A stretch of DNA of 64,000 nt from Pardosa pseudoannulata. Taxonomy: Eukaryota > Arthropoda > Arachnida > Araneae > Lycosidae. The notes under the pieces were generated by a model. It saw only the letters and a list, made by a program, of their open reading frames with translations. It ran no database searches and had not been told where the DNA came from. This document shows positions 33,611-50,147 of this stretch, one piece after another. Position numbers and translations under genes: made by a program. Within the stretch, counting starts at the first letter, position 1. Each line of letters begins with the position of its first letter. The stretch is from positions 32,913,775 through 32,977,774 of the forward strand of contig CM063500.1 in the NCBI GenBank assembly GCA_032207245.1, given 5' to 3'.

Positions 33611-34727
33611 TAGTAGATTGCATTCGTTGTTATCATAAATTAACTTTTTGTCAAAAATAAACTTATACTTCTTTCGTATAAAACTGCTCGATGATTTTCA
33701 AGAATCTCTCGAATTATTTTACATTTTATAAAAATACAGCTATTACTCTTTTCCAGTAAAAAATAATGTATTATAAAGCTGATCCCTCTAAACTTTACTT
33801 GGTTTGAGGTAATATCCTCCAAATATGGTGTTGGACAATTATTTGTTGTAATATGGATTATTTGCTATTAACGAATAATTATCTTAAAATCTGGTGTCAA
33901 ATTGACCCGACACGTGCTAGCGTCGCCTTTTTGGATGCACGTGCTGACGCGCTAATAATTATTTCAAATCACACTACATCTCTTAACTACGCATATGAGA
34001 TAAAGCCACTTTATAATTAGGGTTAATAAAAAATGCCGGATGGAATCTCATGCCTTTAACTTGTGATAACCGTCGTTAATCAGGAAGCATTCCATCTTCA
34101 GTTTATTATTGCCGTAGAAGAATTTTACAAGGTTATTTGAGCGGAAGTAGCCACAGCAGCGAGAAATATGAACAATTTTGTCTGATAATACTTACGAGTA
34201 AAAGAAAAAAATAGAAACAGTTGTAAATAGGAAATACAGAGAGTGATGGATTCATAGATCAAGGATTGTTCTCATCCAAAAATTTCCGAATTTTCAAAAA
34301 ATTTTTGTGAGTCGGTTCCGAAATTTATAAAAAAACAGATTTTTTCAAGAATTTTAAAATGAATTTAAAAAAAAATCTGTTTCTGAGAATTAAAAAAAAA
34401 GTGTTTTAAAACCCGCTTACAATTCAAATAAAAAATATATAAATGAATTTTGAAGACAATCAGACAGTTTTATACCTTTCCTTTTTTTTCTTTCTTGCTG
34501 CGTTCAGAATTTTTTTTCTACCGAAGAACAGTAAAAATAATATGTTATATGATTTTCTTTTTTAAAGCAATATGTTAAAATTTAAATTTATGTACTAAGA
34601 TTAACAAATTAAATTTTTGTTTTCTAGATAACCTAGCTACACATTCATATATATGTGTTTGTATTATTTTACAAGGAACACACTTATATTTACAACTCTA
34701 TAATAATGTGATATATATTAGAACATA
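33611..34727. other. AT-rich intergenic sequence
   Basis: Nothing coding is recognised. A GC-richer word pair at about 33905-33960 (GACACGTGCTAGCGTCGCC and GCACGTGCTGACGCGC) is weakly self-complementary and unexplained. Confidence 0.3.
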
Positions 34728-35296
34728 TTAACACATCGTGTGCGGTACATTTCGCAGCGGAATTGTACCGGGAGTGGACGCTTTGCTGGTAAATTTAGTT
34801 ATTCAGTTAAATCTCCAAAGATTTAATTTTTTAATTTTTAATTGATTATTTAAGTTTTTTAACCAACTTTATCGTATTTTTATAGAAAATATAAACAAAT
34901 TATAAATAATAAGAAATATAAATAATAGAAATAACTATAAATAAACAACCATAAGATTTTTGTAAAATATAAATAAAAAATATAAATAATAGAATATAAT
35001 AAAGAAATATAAATAATAGAAATATATAATAAATATACCTTTCTTTTTTTAATAGAAATAATAGAAATATAAATAATATCAAATTAATATAAATGATTAA
35101 TATAAATATAAATAATATAAATATTAATATAAATATTAAATTTATAATATTAATATAATAAATATAAATTTTATATAATATTATATAATATATATATTAT
35201 ATAATATATATTATATATTATAATCTATTATATATCTAAGTATATTATATAATCTAAATATATATTATATAATATATTATTATATTAATATATATT

Positions 35297-35336
<40 letters not shown>

Positions 35337-35799
35337 ATATATATTATATAATATTATATAATAAAATTATATAATATTAATATAAATATTAATATAAATA
35401 TAATGAAATATAATATAAATAATATCAAATATATAAATAGAAATATATAAATAACAACCATAAGATTTTTGTAAACAAAATATATATTTTTAGTGGATAA
35501 ATTTATAATAGTATCGTAAATATAAAAAATCGAATAGAAACAGTAGTATATAGTTTTAAATTTTTTCCTTTCTGTGGTTCCGCATCGACTGATGTAAAAA
35601 CTAGTTTTTATTTGTCTCAATTTTTCCAGAATCTATGTAGTAGACAGGAACATTCGGCTTCGTTTTCCTGTATATACCGTTATTTTTGTACCCACAAACA
35701 AACCGTGTTATTACACTTACCCGCACTAGTACGTGACCAGCGCTCAAGTATCAATCGTCAGAAAACGTACGAGTACGTATCCCGCATATAGTGTGTTAA
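34728..35799. mobile_element. TTAA-flanked element (possible piggyBac-like MITE) with AT-simple-repeat core
   Basis: The left end reads TTAACACATCGTGTGCGGTA and the right end, read inward, TTAACACACTATATGCGGGA, so both are TTAACACA...TGCGG with TTAA at the edges (34728-34731 and 35796-35799). The core from about 34900 to 35460 is TATAAATAA-type low-complexity sequence that has probably expanded after insertion. No transposase. Confidence 0.45.
34900..35460. repeat. AT-only low-complexity tract
   Basis: AAATATAAATAATA-type and TATATAATAT-type repeats. A short phrase, AACCATAAGATTTTTGTAAA, occurs on both sides (about 34948 and 35455), showing internal duplication. The ORFs rich in Ile, Tyr and Phe are artefacts. 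Confidence 0.85.
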
Positions 35800-36689
35800 T
35801 ATATTGATATTTGGTAAACGATACAGCACAATATTAAAACTCAGATATCCAATTCTAGTTTTGACATCCAGAAATTAACCTTAGTATAATTTTTATTTTG
35901 AATTAGTAGCTTATACTTTTTCAGAAAATTTTGTATGATCAGAATTTTGTTTTACTTTGAATCCCCCATGTCATAGATATAGATATAGTATAAATTATTA
36001 TGATTCTCGTTTTCATTTTTGAGTCAAATCAATATACATGCACAAAATATTGCATTAGCATATTTTGTATCACAGTCTGTGTTATGCAGTAAATTTAAAT
36101 TAACCCTTAACACTCGAGATTTATTATTATAATGCATACATCGGGAATGTATGCTTCAATTATTACAGTTCGTTCATTGTACATTTATCTATCAATTTGA
36201 CAGATATATAAACACGTTATTTATATATGTGTATGTGTGTTTAATATATCAAACTTATTACACCAAAAATACCTATTTCACACTTTGACTGCCAGACGCA
36301 TTTTTGATGGCTTGCCCAAGCATTAAAATTAGTAGATGATTGCCCAAAATCGAGCCGAACAAATCGCGGAAGCAATGCCCAAAATCACATTAAATGTAAC
36401 TATTTTGAATTTTTTGTTACCTTTTAAGTGTAAGATATTTTTTTATGATGCTCATGATTGCAACAAATAAATGAAATATTAAAAATCGTTATAATTTTTT
36501 TAACTGCGCATGCCAGCAATTTCCTGTTTGTCAGATATATCCAGACAGGGAATAAGGTTAAGAACCCCTGCTTAGTCTTTTAGTCCACTAACGTCAGAAA
36601 AGGTCATTACAGAAGCGTCCTCGAAGTACTGGAATGAGAGAGGGAAAAGTCAGTCTAATCATGTGCCATATGTCTTTTGAAAAGGGATT
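35800..36689. other. Intergenic sequence, nothing recognised
   Basis: AT-rich, with a GTGTGTTTAATAT-type stretch near 36230. No gene or defined element. Confidence 0.3.
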
Positions 36690-36848
36690 CCAAGTGGTTT
36701 ATATTACTGTATCCTTTCGTGGAGCAGAATTCCGCTGATAGCATAGGTGTTCGTAGCCGTTTGAAGTCGGCTTTAAGTAGTAGATCCTGGTCTCATTAGC
36801 TCTCTTGTAGCCAAACAGTAGACAGCAGCGCTCCAAACCAAACCTAGC
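36690..36848 (+). mobile_element. SINE-A, diverged copy directly before the SINE-B array
   Basis: Body landmarks 'TTCGTAGCCGTTTGAAGTCG', 'GCTTTAAGTAGTAGATCCTG' and 'GCAGCGCTCCAAACCAAACC' match SINE-A. The head is diverged, and no clear target duplication is visible. Confidence 0.7.
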
Positions 36849-36854
36849 TTGGAA

Positions 36855-39140
36855 GTCCAGGGGCGATGGGTTAGTGCTTCGCATACCCAAATTACAGATC
36901 CGAGGTCCGATCCTCGGGCTGGGCGAGGTTGATTTAGCATTTCATCCATTCATTGAGAGTAGACAAACTGAGGACCAAGCATGTTTGGGAACTAAACACT
37001 GGGTGCTTCACTTGAGGTTGACCACTAAACTGGGATATACGCTTCGCATAACCAAGTTACAGGTCCGAGGTCCGATCCTCGGGCTGAGTGAGGTTGATTT
37101 AACCTTTCATCCCTTCATTGAGAGTAGACAAACTGAGGACCAAGCATGTTTGGGAACTAAACACTGGGTGCTTCGCGTTAGGTTGACCACTAAACAGGGA
37201 CATACGCTTTGCATGGGTTAGTGCTTCGAATATCCAAATTGAAGGTCCGAGATCCGATCCTCAGGCTGGGTGAGGTTGATTTAGCCTTTCATAATTCAAT
37301 GTGAGTAGACAAACTGAGAACCAAGCATGTTTGAGAACTAAACACTGCTTCGCCTGAGGTTGACCACTAAACTGGGACATACGCTTCGCAAACCCAAGTT
37401 ACAGGTCTGATGTCCGATCCTTGGGCTGAGTGAGGTTGATTTAGCCTTTTCATCCCTTCAGTGAGAGTAGACAGACTGAGAACCAAGCATGTTTGGGAAC
37501 TTAACACTGGGTGCATCGCGTTAGGTTGGCGCACTAAAGGACATACGCTTTGCAGGGTTAGTGGCTTCACAATATCCAAATTGGTCCGAGATCCGATCCT
37601 CAGGCTGGGTGAGGTTGATTTAGCCTTTCATAATTCAATGTGAGTAGACAAACTGAGAACCAAGCATGTTTGAGAACTAAACACTGCTTGCCTTGAGGTT
37701 GACCACTAAACTGGGGGGACATACGCTTCGCAAACCCAAGTTACAGGGTCTGATGTCCGATCCTTGGGCTTGAGTGATGGTTGATTTAGCCTTTTCATCC
37801 CTTCAGTGAGAGTAGTAGACAGACTGAGGACCAAGGCATGCTTGGGAACTAAAACACTGGGTTGCTCTCGCGTTAGGTTGGCCACTAAACAGGACATACG
37901 CTTTGCATGGGTTGGTGCTTCACATATCCAAATTGAAGGTCCGAGATTCCGATCCTCAGGCCTGGGTGAGGTGATTTAGCCTTTCATAATTCAATGTGAG
38001 TAGACAAACTGAGAACCAAGCATGTTTGAGAACTAAACACTGCTTCGCCTGAGGTTGACCACTAAACTGGGACATACGCTTCGCAAACCCAAGTTACAGG
38101 TCTGATGTCCGATCCTTGGGCTGAGTGAGGTTGATTTAGCCTTTTCATCCCTTCAGTGAGATAGTAACAAACTGAGGACCAAGATGTTTGGGAACTAAAC
38201 ACTGGGTGCTTCGCGTTAGGTTGGCCACTAAACACAGGGACATACGCTTTGCAGGGATGATTAGTCTTCACATATCAAAATTGAAGGTCCGAGATCCGCT
38301 CTCAGGCTGGTGAGGTTGATTTAGCCTTTCATAATTTGTGAGTAGAAAACTTGAGAACCAAGCATGTTTGAGAAACTAGAAACACTGCTTCGCCTGAGGT
38401 TGACCACTAAACTGGACATAGTTGCAAACCATTACAGGTTGATGTCGATAACAGATCCTTGGGCTGAGTGAGGTTGATTTAGCCTTTTCATCCCTTCAGT
38501 GAGAGTAGACAGACTGAGAACCAAGCATGTTTGGGAACTTAACACTGGGTGTTTCACTTGAGGTTGACCACTAAACTGGGACATACGCTTCGCAAACCCA
38601 AGTTACAGGTCTGATGTCCGATCCTTGGGCTGAGTGAGGTTGATTTAGCCTTTTCATCCCTTCAGTGAGAGTAGACAGACTGAGGACCAAGCATGTTTGG
38701 GAACTTAACACTGGGTGCTTCACTTGAGGTTGACCACTAAACTGGGACATATGCTTCGCATACTCAAGTTACAGGTCTGGGGTACGATCCTTGGGCTGGG
38801 CGAGGTTGATTTAGCCTTTTCATCCCTTCAGTGAGAGTAGACAGACTGTGGACCAAGCATGTTTGGGAACTAAACACTGGGTGCTTCACTTGAGGTTGAC
38901 CACTAAACTGGGACATACGCTTCGCAAACCCAAGTTACAGGTCTGATGTCCGATCCTTGGGCTGAGTGAGGCTGGTTTAGCCTTTCATCCCTTCAGTGAG
39001 AATACACAAACACAGGACCAAGCATGCTTGGGAACTAAACACTGGGTTCTTCGAGGGATGTTGACCACTAAACTGGGAGATACGCTTCGCATGCCAGGGC
39101 CGTTGGTCTAGAAAACGGAGATTAGCACCGTAGGATATGG
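36855..39140 (+). repeat. SINE-B expanded into about thirteen tandem internal units
   Basis: The array opens with a SINE-B head (AGTCCAGGGGCGATGGGTTA, compare 2579 onward) and closes with the SINE-B tail (GTTGGTCTAGAAAACGGAGA and GCACCGTAGG, 39109-39134). Between them the middle of the SINE, from the B box to just before the tail, is repeated about 13 times at roughly 170-bp spacing. B-box-like words (GGTCCGAGGTCCGATCC and GGTCTGATGTCCGATCC) recur near 36897, 37067, 37236, 37406, 37580, 37748, 37943, 38101, 38288, 38440, 38610, 38781 and 38942. The join falls at a short homology (GCTTTGC/GCTTCGC) present at both ends of the unit in intact SINE-B. Some central units have small indels. ORFs through it are incidental. 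Confidence 0.9.
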
Positions 39141-40832
<1,692 letters not shown>

Positions 40833-41294
40833 AAATTATATTAAAGTAAAATCCTAACTTAAATGTTTTCTGTTTTCCATTGAAAATCTAGATTTCCTAT
40901 GGACAAATTCTAAAGAATATTTTTATGTAATGACGGCGAACACTCATTTCCTGGCATCTAGAATTTAGAATCACAGCCCCATTGATTCTTTTTTTCCGTG
41001 CATTATAGAGGTACTATATCTTCTAGAATAAACTAGAAGTAATTAAAGAGACGTGATTGGTTACCGGAGTGACATCATTCTTGGAGCTATACTCCTTGCA
41101 ATAATTAATAAAAGGCTGGCACACAAATTTCGCAGCTTTTTCCTTTAAGATCGTAATGTAAAGAATATCATCAAAATATTTGTGTTTGTGTTCTTTTTTC
41201 CTATGGGGATTTGTGTGTTTAGTGTCGTCTTATGTTCTAAATGTAAGATGTTTTTGTAACTGAACGTCTGTACAAATCTACTCGGCTACTACAT

Positions 41295-42285
41295 TTAACA
41301 CTAGATTGCCCGAGATTTCTTGTATACCTATATTGCCCAAAAACAGTCAAAATGACTGCATTGTGAAAAAATAACAAATATGTAAAGAAATTTGTTTAAA
41401 ATTAATTTTTAATATTTCTTATATTATTTACAATTAAACAACAAGTTATTAGTAAATATTAACAATAAAAAAATTTACTTTAATTTAAACAAAAATAATT
41501 TATGCATTCTTATTTGTACATTTTATGCAAATGAAAGTGGAAATCTTTTTTATGTGTACATCTTCCTCAAACATAATTTGACATTTTTCACATATATTAT
41601 TTGTTTTGTTGTTGTGGCAAAGTCGTACTTGACAAAATTTGCGTTTGTGAGAATGGGTTGCATTTGATGATGTTGCAGTTGATCTTTGTGGGTCTTCATG
41701 TTCTGATAAATTTTTCTGTCTTGCAACTCTATATTCGTTGGAAAGAAATTTCAGAATTTGTTGCATTTGATTCTATATCGGAGCACTCTTCACTTAACAT
41801 TTTTTCATAAAGTTAGGGCGCAAAAGAAATAAAATAAACAACTTGTTAGAACAACACTTTATAAAGATTCGAATAACTAGTACTACTTTAGCTTATTGAG
41901 CAACTGACACTTATCAAGTATACGCCCAAATCGACAATTTATCATGCATCGGTATGTTACCGTAATCGAAAAAAAAATGTTATTTCAATACAAAGCCGGA
42001 CAGGTCATATAAGAAATTTACTCAATTCAATAAATAAAAATCTTTTGATTATTTAAAATTTCCCAAGCAGTCAAAATGACTGCTTCTGGGCAATATAGGT
42101 ATAACACACATATATATACGGAAATAAAGGAGGGCGGAAGTAACTACAATTATTCATAAACCCATTTATATGTTATAGAAAAAGTCACCAAATTCTAAGA
42201 AATTGTGTCATTATATTTCATAATTGTTTTTCTAATTGAAATTAAAAAACAGTCAAAATGACTGCCTTGGGCAATCTAGTGTTAA
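41295..42285 (-). mobile_element. piggyBac-family element, internally deleted, retaining the transposase C-terminus
   Basis: TTAA bounds it at 41295-41298 and 42282-42285. The termini are CACTAGATTGCCCGAGATTT on the left and, read inward from the right, CACTAGATTGCCCAAGGCAG. The near-palindrome CAGTCAAAATGACTG lies subterminally at both ends and again at about 42068, followed by GGGCAATATAGGTATA. The cysteine-rich C-terminal domain of a piggyBac transposase is encoded inside on the minus strand. The N-terminal and catalytic regions are missing. A 290-bp deletion derivative of the same family is at 50148-50437. Confidence 0.8.
41500..41766 (-). pseudogene. piggyBac transposase C-terminal zinc-finger fragment
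   Basis: The frame is open for 88 codons and ends in the standard piggyBac-type C-terminus. A linker (KNLSEHEDPQRS) leads into a cysteine/histidine-rich module with CQVRLC, CEKC, then HIKKISTFICIKC. The spacing C-x4-C ... C-x2-C ... H ... C-x2-C suits the cross-brace finger that binds terminal repeats in this family. The DDD catalytic residues would lie upstream and are not present, so the fragment cannot transpose alone. Confidence 0.65.
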
Positions 42286-42960
<675 letters not shown>

Positions 42961-42966
42961 GTTTAT

Positions 42967-43155
<189 letters not shown>

Positions 43156-43629
43156 TGTATAGATTTATATTGCATATATTTATATGCTGTCTATCTGAAG
43201 TACGGTCTCTAATTTTACACAGTTATTTCCTGTTGCTGATTGGCAACAGTGTGCAGAATATAAAATGCTTTGTATTTATAATCTAGTTACTATTCTAGAT
43301 CTGTGTTATGTAGTGGGATCATCTACTGAAGCAAATAATTGTGTCTTTTAGTAGCCTTTTTTTTAATCTACCCATATTTGACGATGCATGATATCGGGTA
43401 GATATTATGGTCTCATTTGTGAATCCAACTATATTATTTGAGAAGGTTTGGGTAATATGAAAAACTGAATTTATTGATCTGTAAAGTGCTGTTAACAAAC
43501 GGTGTGTACTAGAAGCAGATCTAAGTCAACCTTCAGAGCGATGTACGCAGTCTTCCCACGTTTGTAATACATGGTGTTTGAGTGTAGATCATCGTCTTAT
43601 TTCTATACCTAAAACATTTTGGAAAAATT
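43156..43629. other. Intergenic, nothing recognised
   Basis: No domain or repeat that I can support. Confidence 0.3.
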
Positions 43630-43840
43630 ATCTGACTAGAGGAAAGGTTGTACTTAAGATAAATGAAATCAAGACAAAAATGATGACAATCAAGAGCAGT
43701 AAAAATGAAAATATCATAATAAATGGTAGGAGAATAGAAGTTGACAACTTTATATGTCTAGGAAGATAGATTTATCTTGGGGGGTACAGAAAATGATATA
43801 AAAATAAGAATTATAAAATCACAATATGTATTCAGGTCAC
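43630..43840 (+). pseudogene. Non-LTR reverse transcriptase fragment
   Basis: The plus strand reads 'VLKINEIKTKMMTI', then 'INGRRIEVDNFICLGR' before a TAG at 43767-43769. This is the part of non-LTR reverse transcriptases just after the catalytic F-x-D-D region, usually G-L-x-I-N-x-x-K-T-K ... I-x-V-D-x-F-x-Y-L-G. The flanks are unrelated and the frame is short, so it is a truncated relic. The 5' boundary is approximate. Confidence 0.65.
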
Positions 43841-43849
43841 GGATCCATG

Positions 43850-44190
43850 AATATGTGGACTCGAACCATCTTGCATGAAAATAGTCGATGTAAGTACCCA
43901 TCTTTGCTGTAGTTGCCGCACAACAAACGTCTGCAGCATGTCAAACTGATATCTGTGACTGTGCTTCAACAGATGTCTTGACGGCATCAGCAAGTATCGG
44001 TGTGGCCTCCTAGAGGTTCAACTCCTAATTTCCAGGTCTTTTCAAATCTTTTAATTATGGCCTGGATACCTTTAGTAGACATTTGTCCAAGCCGTAGGTT
44101 CTCTTTACAACGAAATTCATGAACTGCAGCAGAAGCATTCTCTTTGCTTTCGTAAGTAAATTCTTACGCGGACCCATCACGAAGACATAC
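43850..44190 (-). pseudogene. Tc1/mariner-type transposase relic (N-terminal helix-turn-helix plus second catalytic Asp region)
   Basis: The minus strand encodes KENASAAVHEFRCKENLRLG, then MSTKGIQAIIKRFEKTWKLG, the N-terminal DNA-binding helix-turn-helix typical of a mariner-related group abundant in arachnids. After a stop and a shift comes 'ILADAVKTSVEAQSQISV', and finally IFMQDGSSPHIHG at about 43852-43890, matching the F-x-Q-D-G-A-x-P-H motif that carries the second catalytic aspartate. The segment between them is much shorter than in a whole transposase, so most of the catalytic domain is deleted. Not functional. Confidence 0.6.
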
Positions 44191-44202
44191 AGCAGCATGC
44201 AT

Positions 44203-44645
44203 ACTGAAGACCAGAGGTCACGACAGCAACCAGAATAGAAAATGAGCTACTGCTGACCTACGAGAGTTCCTTCATGGTCAAAGTTATCGTTGCCAAACCC
44301 GATAATGTCTAAACTCTAGAAAGGTAAACTCGTCTATCAGGAACAACTGAAGACCAGAAGTCACGACAGCAACCAGAATAGCAAATGAGCTACTGCTGAG
44401 CTACGAGAGTTCCGTCATGTTCCGAGTTATCGTTGTCAAACCCTATGTCTAAACTCTAGAAAGGTAAACTCGTCTATCAGGAACAACTGAAGACCAGAAG
44501 TCACGACAGCAACCAGAATAGCAAATGAGCTACTGCTGAGCTACGAGAGTTCCGTCATGTTCCGAGTTATCGTTGTCAAACCCGATAATGAGCAAACAGT
44601 ACAAAGGTAAGCTTGTCGATCAGGAATACTGAAGACCCAGATCAC
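44203..44645. repeat. Three-and-a-bit copy tandem repeat (~140-bp unit)
   Basis: GAAGACCAGAAGTCACGACA and AATGAGCTACTGCTGAGCTA recur near 44205, 44350 and 44487, with a partial fourth start near 44630. The second and third copies are almost identical. Confidence 0.9.
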
Positions 44646-44960
44646 TCAGGTGAACCCTGGGTGCGTGAAACCCGTGTATATCTAAAGGAGGTATACCCCT
44701 GAGGTTATTTCTCATTTAACATTACCCAGAGGCACTTTGGTTGGAGCTCGTGGCCACAGACACGAGTAACGTTGTCCCCCTTGCTTTCTTAAAACGGCTT
44801 CACAAACAAAGCCCGTTCAAACTAAAGAGACCGTCTCTAGCACAGGCAGAAAGAATGACTTAAACATAACAACATGCAAACGTTTTAAACCCTAACCTGT
44901 CTTGGATAAAGCTCCTCTTCTTTTCAAGCATGCAAATCTCGACATTTTTCTTCTACAACT
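44646..44960. other. Unassigned sequence of more balanced composition
   Basis: No gene or known repeat recognised. It may be continuous with the unit source of the preceding array. Confidence 0.3.
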
Positions 44961-44961
44961 G

Positions 44962-45170
44962 ACAGCTTTTCCAGGTTTTGCATTTTATTACTCATAATTC
45001 TTTTTCTGGATTGTCAATATTGTTTCTGTATTCCGTGTTGGTGGTTTATTGTGTTAAATTTCAATTGACAGCTTTTCCCGGCTTTGCATTTTATTACTCA
45101 TAATTATTGTTCTGGATTGTCAATATTGTTTCTGTATTCCGTTTTGGTCGTTTATTGTGTTAAATTTCAT
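44962..45170. repeat. Two-copy tandem repeat (~104-bp unit)
   Basis: TTGCATTTTATTACTCATAA, CTGGATTGTCAATATTGTTT and TTTATTGTGTTAAATTTCA occur in both halves, with only a few differences. Confidence 0.85.
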
Positions 45171-46150
45171 GTTTTTTCAAAAAGGCCCCCCTCTGGTGTA
45201 CATTTCGGAACAAAGATTTGATTTACGAAATTCCGTGAGCGCATCTCGTGTATAGCCCGTATGCAAAATTTCGTTGCATTCCGTTCACCCGTTTGCGCAG
45301 TAGGCTTCTGTTTATAGGGGAAGTTTAGTAATAACCACCCGGTATATTAGACTACAAAGAGTTTTGAAGTGTTTTAAGGCTAATAAAAACAATTATTTCC
45401 AAAAGTTTGAATCCGATATGTTTTGGGTGACGTGATTGATGTAAAGCAAAGTTTGACACACGAAAGATTATGGATGACATCATGTTCATTAGTGATCATA
45501 CAAACTCTGAACAATTATATGCTTACTGAACCTCTACTTACAGTATAACCATTCATTAATCATTGTCAAAAACTAAATATATCTATTCGAAGAATTCCTC
45601 CTTTCCATTTCTCTTGTTCATCAGATAATCGATTAAAAGTTGGTGGAAAAATTACCTTGGTTTCATGCAAGAACTTTTGATCGACACAATCGAAAATCGG
45701 TGTAATTATTTAGCACGGAATACGTCTACTAACAACAAGAAATTTTTGAAAACTGAGCTGAGAATATATATCTGTTCTGGAAGCTGGGCAACGTACAGCA
45801 GTAAATGGTGTTTAAAGATTGATTTACTTCCGCTCAAACAAATGCAATAATCAGTTTCTAACTGAATACTGTATTTTAGGCATTTGAAAGCTGAGAACGT
45901 CAAATCTGGAAGCATTTTACTAACGGAAAAGGTACTTAGTTAATTAATTGACTATTTCATTCAAAGTATCGATAAGCAAGGAATGTTTCAGGGATATTAT
46001 TGAACTGTTAGTTTAGGAGTAGTTTCTAATTTTTAAAATTTATTTCGCATACTTTGTCATAATTTATTTTTCTTCTGACTTAATCATTAACTATTATCAA
46101 ATTAATCCATCTTACTATTATCAAATCTCTGTGTTCTAAAATCAGTATGT
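45171..46150. other. Intergenic, nothing recognised
   Basis: Short overlapping ORFs at 45665-45915 on opposite strands have no domain. Confidence 0.3.
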
Positions 46151-46154
46151 AAAT

Positions 46155-48395
<2,241 letters not shown>

Positions 48396-48652
48396 AAATT
48401 CGCTGAGTAAGTTTCTTGTCCCTTAGGAAAATTCTTTCTGTCTTTGCTCTTGGGTGAAGCTCTGTTCGAGCGGAGTAATTTTTGTGTCTTTCTTTTGTAT
48501 GTCGTTGACTAGTAAAGATGTCCATTTTAGAAGCTCTAAAATAAAGTTTTAATTAGACTTGTGCCGGTCTTTTTCAATAGCCCGGCTGTATCGTTATTAC
48601 TGTTAGCTGATTAGCTTTCTCCTAGTCTAGCAGTTTTATAATTATTGTATTA

Positions 48653-48730
48653 CATATATATATGATATAGATATATATAATATATATATATATATAATAT
48701 ATATATATATATATAATATATAAATATAAT

Positions 48731-48786
<56 letters not shown>
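48653..48786. repeat. (TA)n microsatellite, left of SINE-B
   Basis: Interrupted TA repeat abutting the truncated SINE-B. Confidence 0.95.
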
Positions 48787-48787
<1 letters not shown>

Positions 48788-48994
48788 CATGGTTGGGCAA
48801 GGTTGACTCAGCCTTTCATCCCTTCAGTGGGTAGATGAACTGAGGACCAAGCGTGCTTGGGAACTAAACACTGGGGGTTCCGCGTTAGATTGACCACCTA
48901 ACCGGAACATATGGTTCGCATCCCAGAGCCCTTGGTCTCGTAAACGGAGATTGGCACCGTAGGCCTTGGCCCCCTAGGGGCTGTTGCGCCGAGG

Positions 48995-49001
<7 letters not shown>
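48787..49001 (+). mobile_element. 5'-truncated SINE-B inside a (TA)n microsatellite
   Basis: It begins within the tRNA-derived part just after the B box (GGTTGGGCAAGGTTGACTCA) and runs to GTTGCGCCGAGGAGTTTA. It is very similar to 2640-2860. TA repeats border it on both sides, so a target duplication cannot be told apart from the microsatellite. Confidence 0.8.
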
Positions 49002-49300
<299 letters not shown>

Positions 49301-50147
49301 TACACAACAATATATTTATGAAAATTATTCATTCTCTAGAAACACAATATATATTTTTAGTATCTAAAGCTGAAGAACTTTTAAAAATATTGAATATCTG
49401 TTATGTAATTTCTTTTCAAGATTTAAAAAACTTACATACTATTTTTTCTTTTACGTCTACCCACGATTCAATTTCTTTTCCCTCTGAATTTTCCCTGTTT
49501 CACCCATGAGGCGAAGCTTTCATCTGTTTTAATATCAAGAGAAGTATTTACTGCATTAAGTTGTTTGAAATTCTATCACTATTCAGGGAGAGAAAATCAT
49601 CGGACTTAGTATTTCTGAGCAAAGTAAAAGATTTTGTCGAAGTGACGCATAAAGCTGTTGAATTTTGAATGAGGCCTTGGAGAATTTCTTAAGTAACTTA
49701 GTGAAATAAATCTCCTTGACAAAAGCCTTCCGTTAGTAAATTCCCAACTCTCTGAAAGGAATACAGTAAGTGTATAATATGTTAATCTTGAATTTTATTA
49801 ATTAGATATGCTATGTATGCGAAATTTCAGTTACTCAATTCCCTAGGAACTTGTTATCATACTTTAACTATGCAAGTAACAGCATGGAGCTGTCTGGGTA
49901 ACAGATACTTAGACTTGCTCATCTTAGACATAGGTAAAATTATGTAACACAGGAAGCTGTTACACATTACACTGAGCTATAGATTGGATAAATTCATTTT
50001 CTGGAGGGGGTAGTAGACTGACAACAGGGCTAAATTTGACTTAAACAATATTTTTATCTCATTCAATCTCAGCGTAATAAAGACTGAAAAACAAAGGTAA
50101 TTTTTTTAGTAAACATCATTCCTTACCTTTTAATGAATATAACATTG
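49301..50147. other. AT-rich intergenic DNA
   Basis: The ORF at 49318-49509 has no domain. Nothing else recognised. Confidence 0.3.

Noticed and set aside
33318..33638. 106-codon ORF beside the palindrome
   Set aside because: The first half is unrecognised and the second half is CA/GT repeat and palindrome. No evidence of a gene.
36103..36565. TTAACAC... at 36106 and GGTTAAG near 36552 as possible piggyBac ends
   Set aside because: The inward sequences from the two TTAA sites do not match each other.
36874..38271. Several repeated ORFs in the SINE-B array that look like a family of similar small proteins
   Set aside because: They are translations of the tandem SINE unit in varying frames. 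The unit derives from a tRNA-like, non-coding element.
41015..41120. Promoter-like cluster: TTCTAGAATAAACTAGAAG (heat-shock-element-like), GATTGG, GTGACATCA and AATAAAAGG
   Set aside because: Suggestive words but no downstream coding region or second copy. Chance occurrence in AT-rich DNA cannot be excluded.
48400..48640. Possible solo LTR (AATAAA, then CTTGTGCCGG and a CCCGGCTG stretch)
   Set aside because: No TG...CA ends or flanking target duplication could be found, and there is no second copy in the window.
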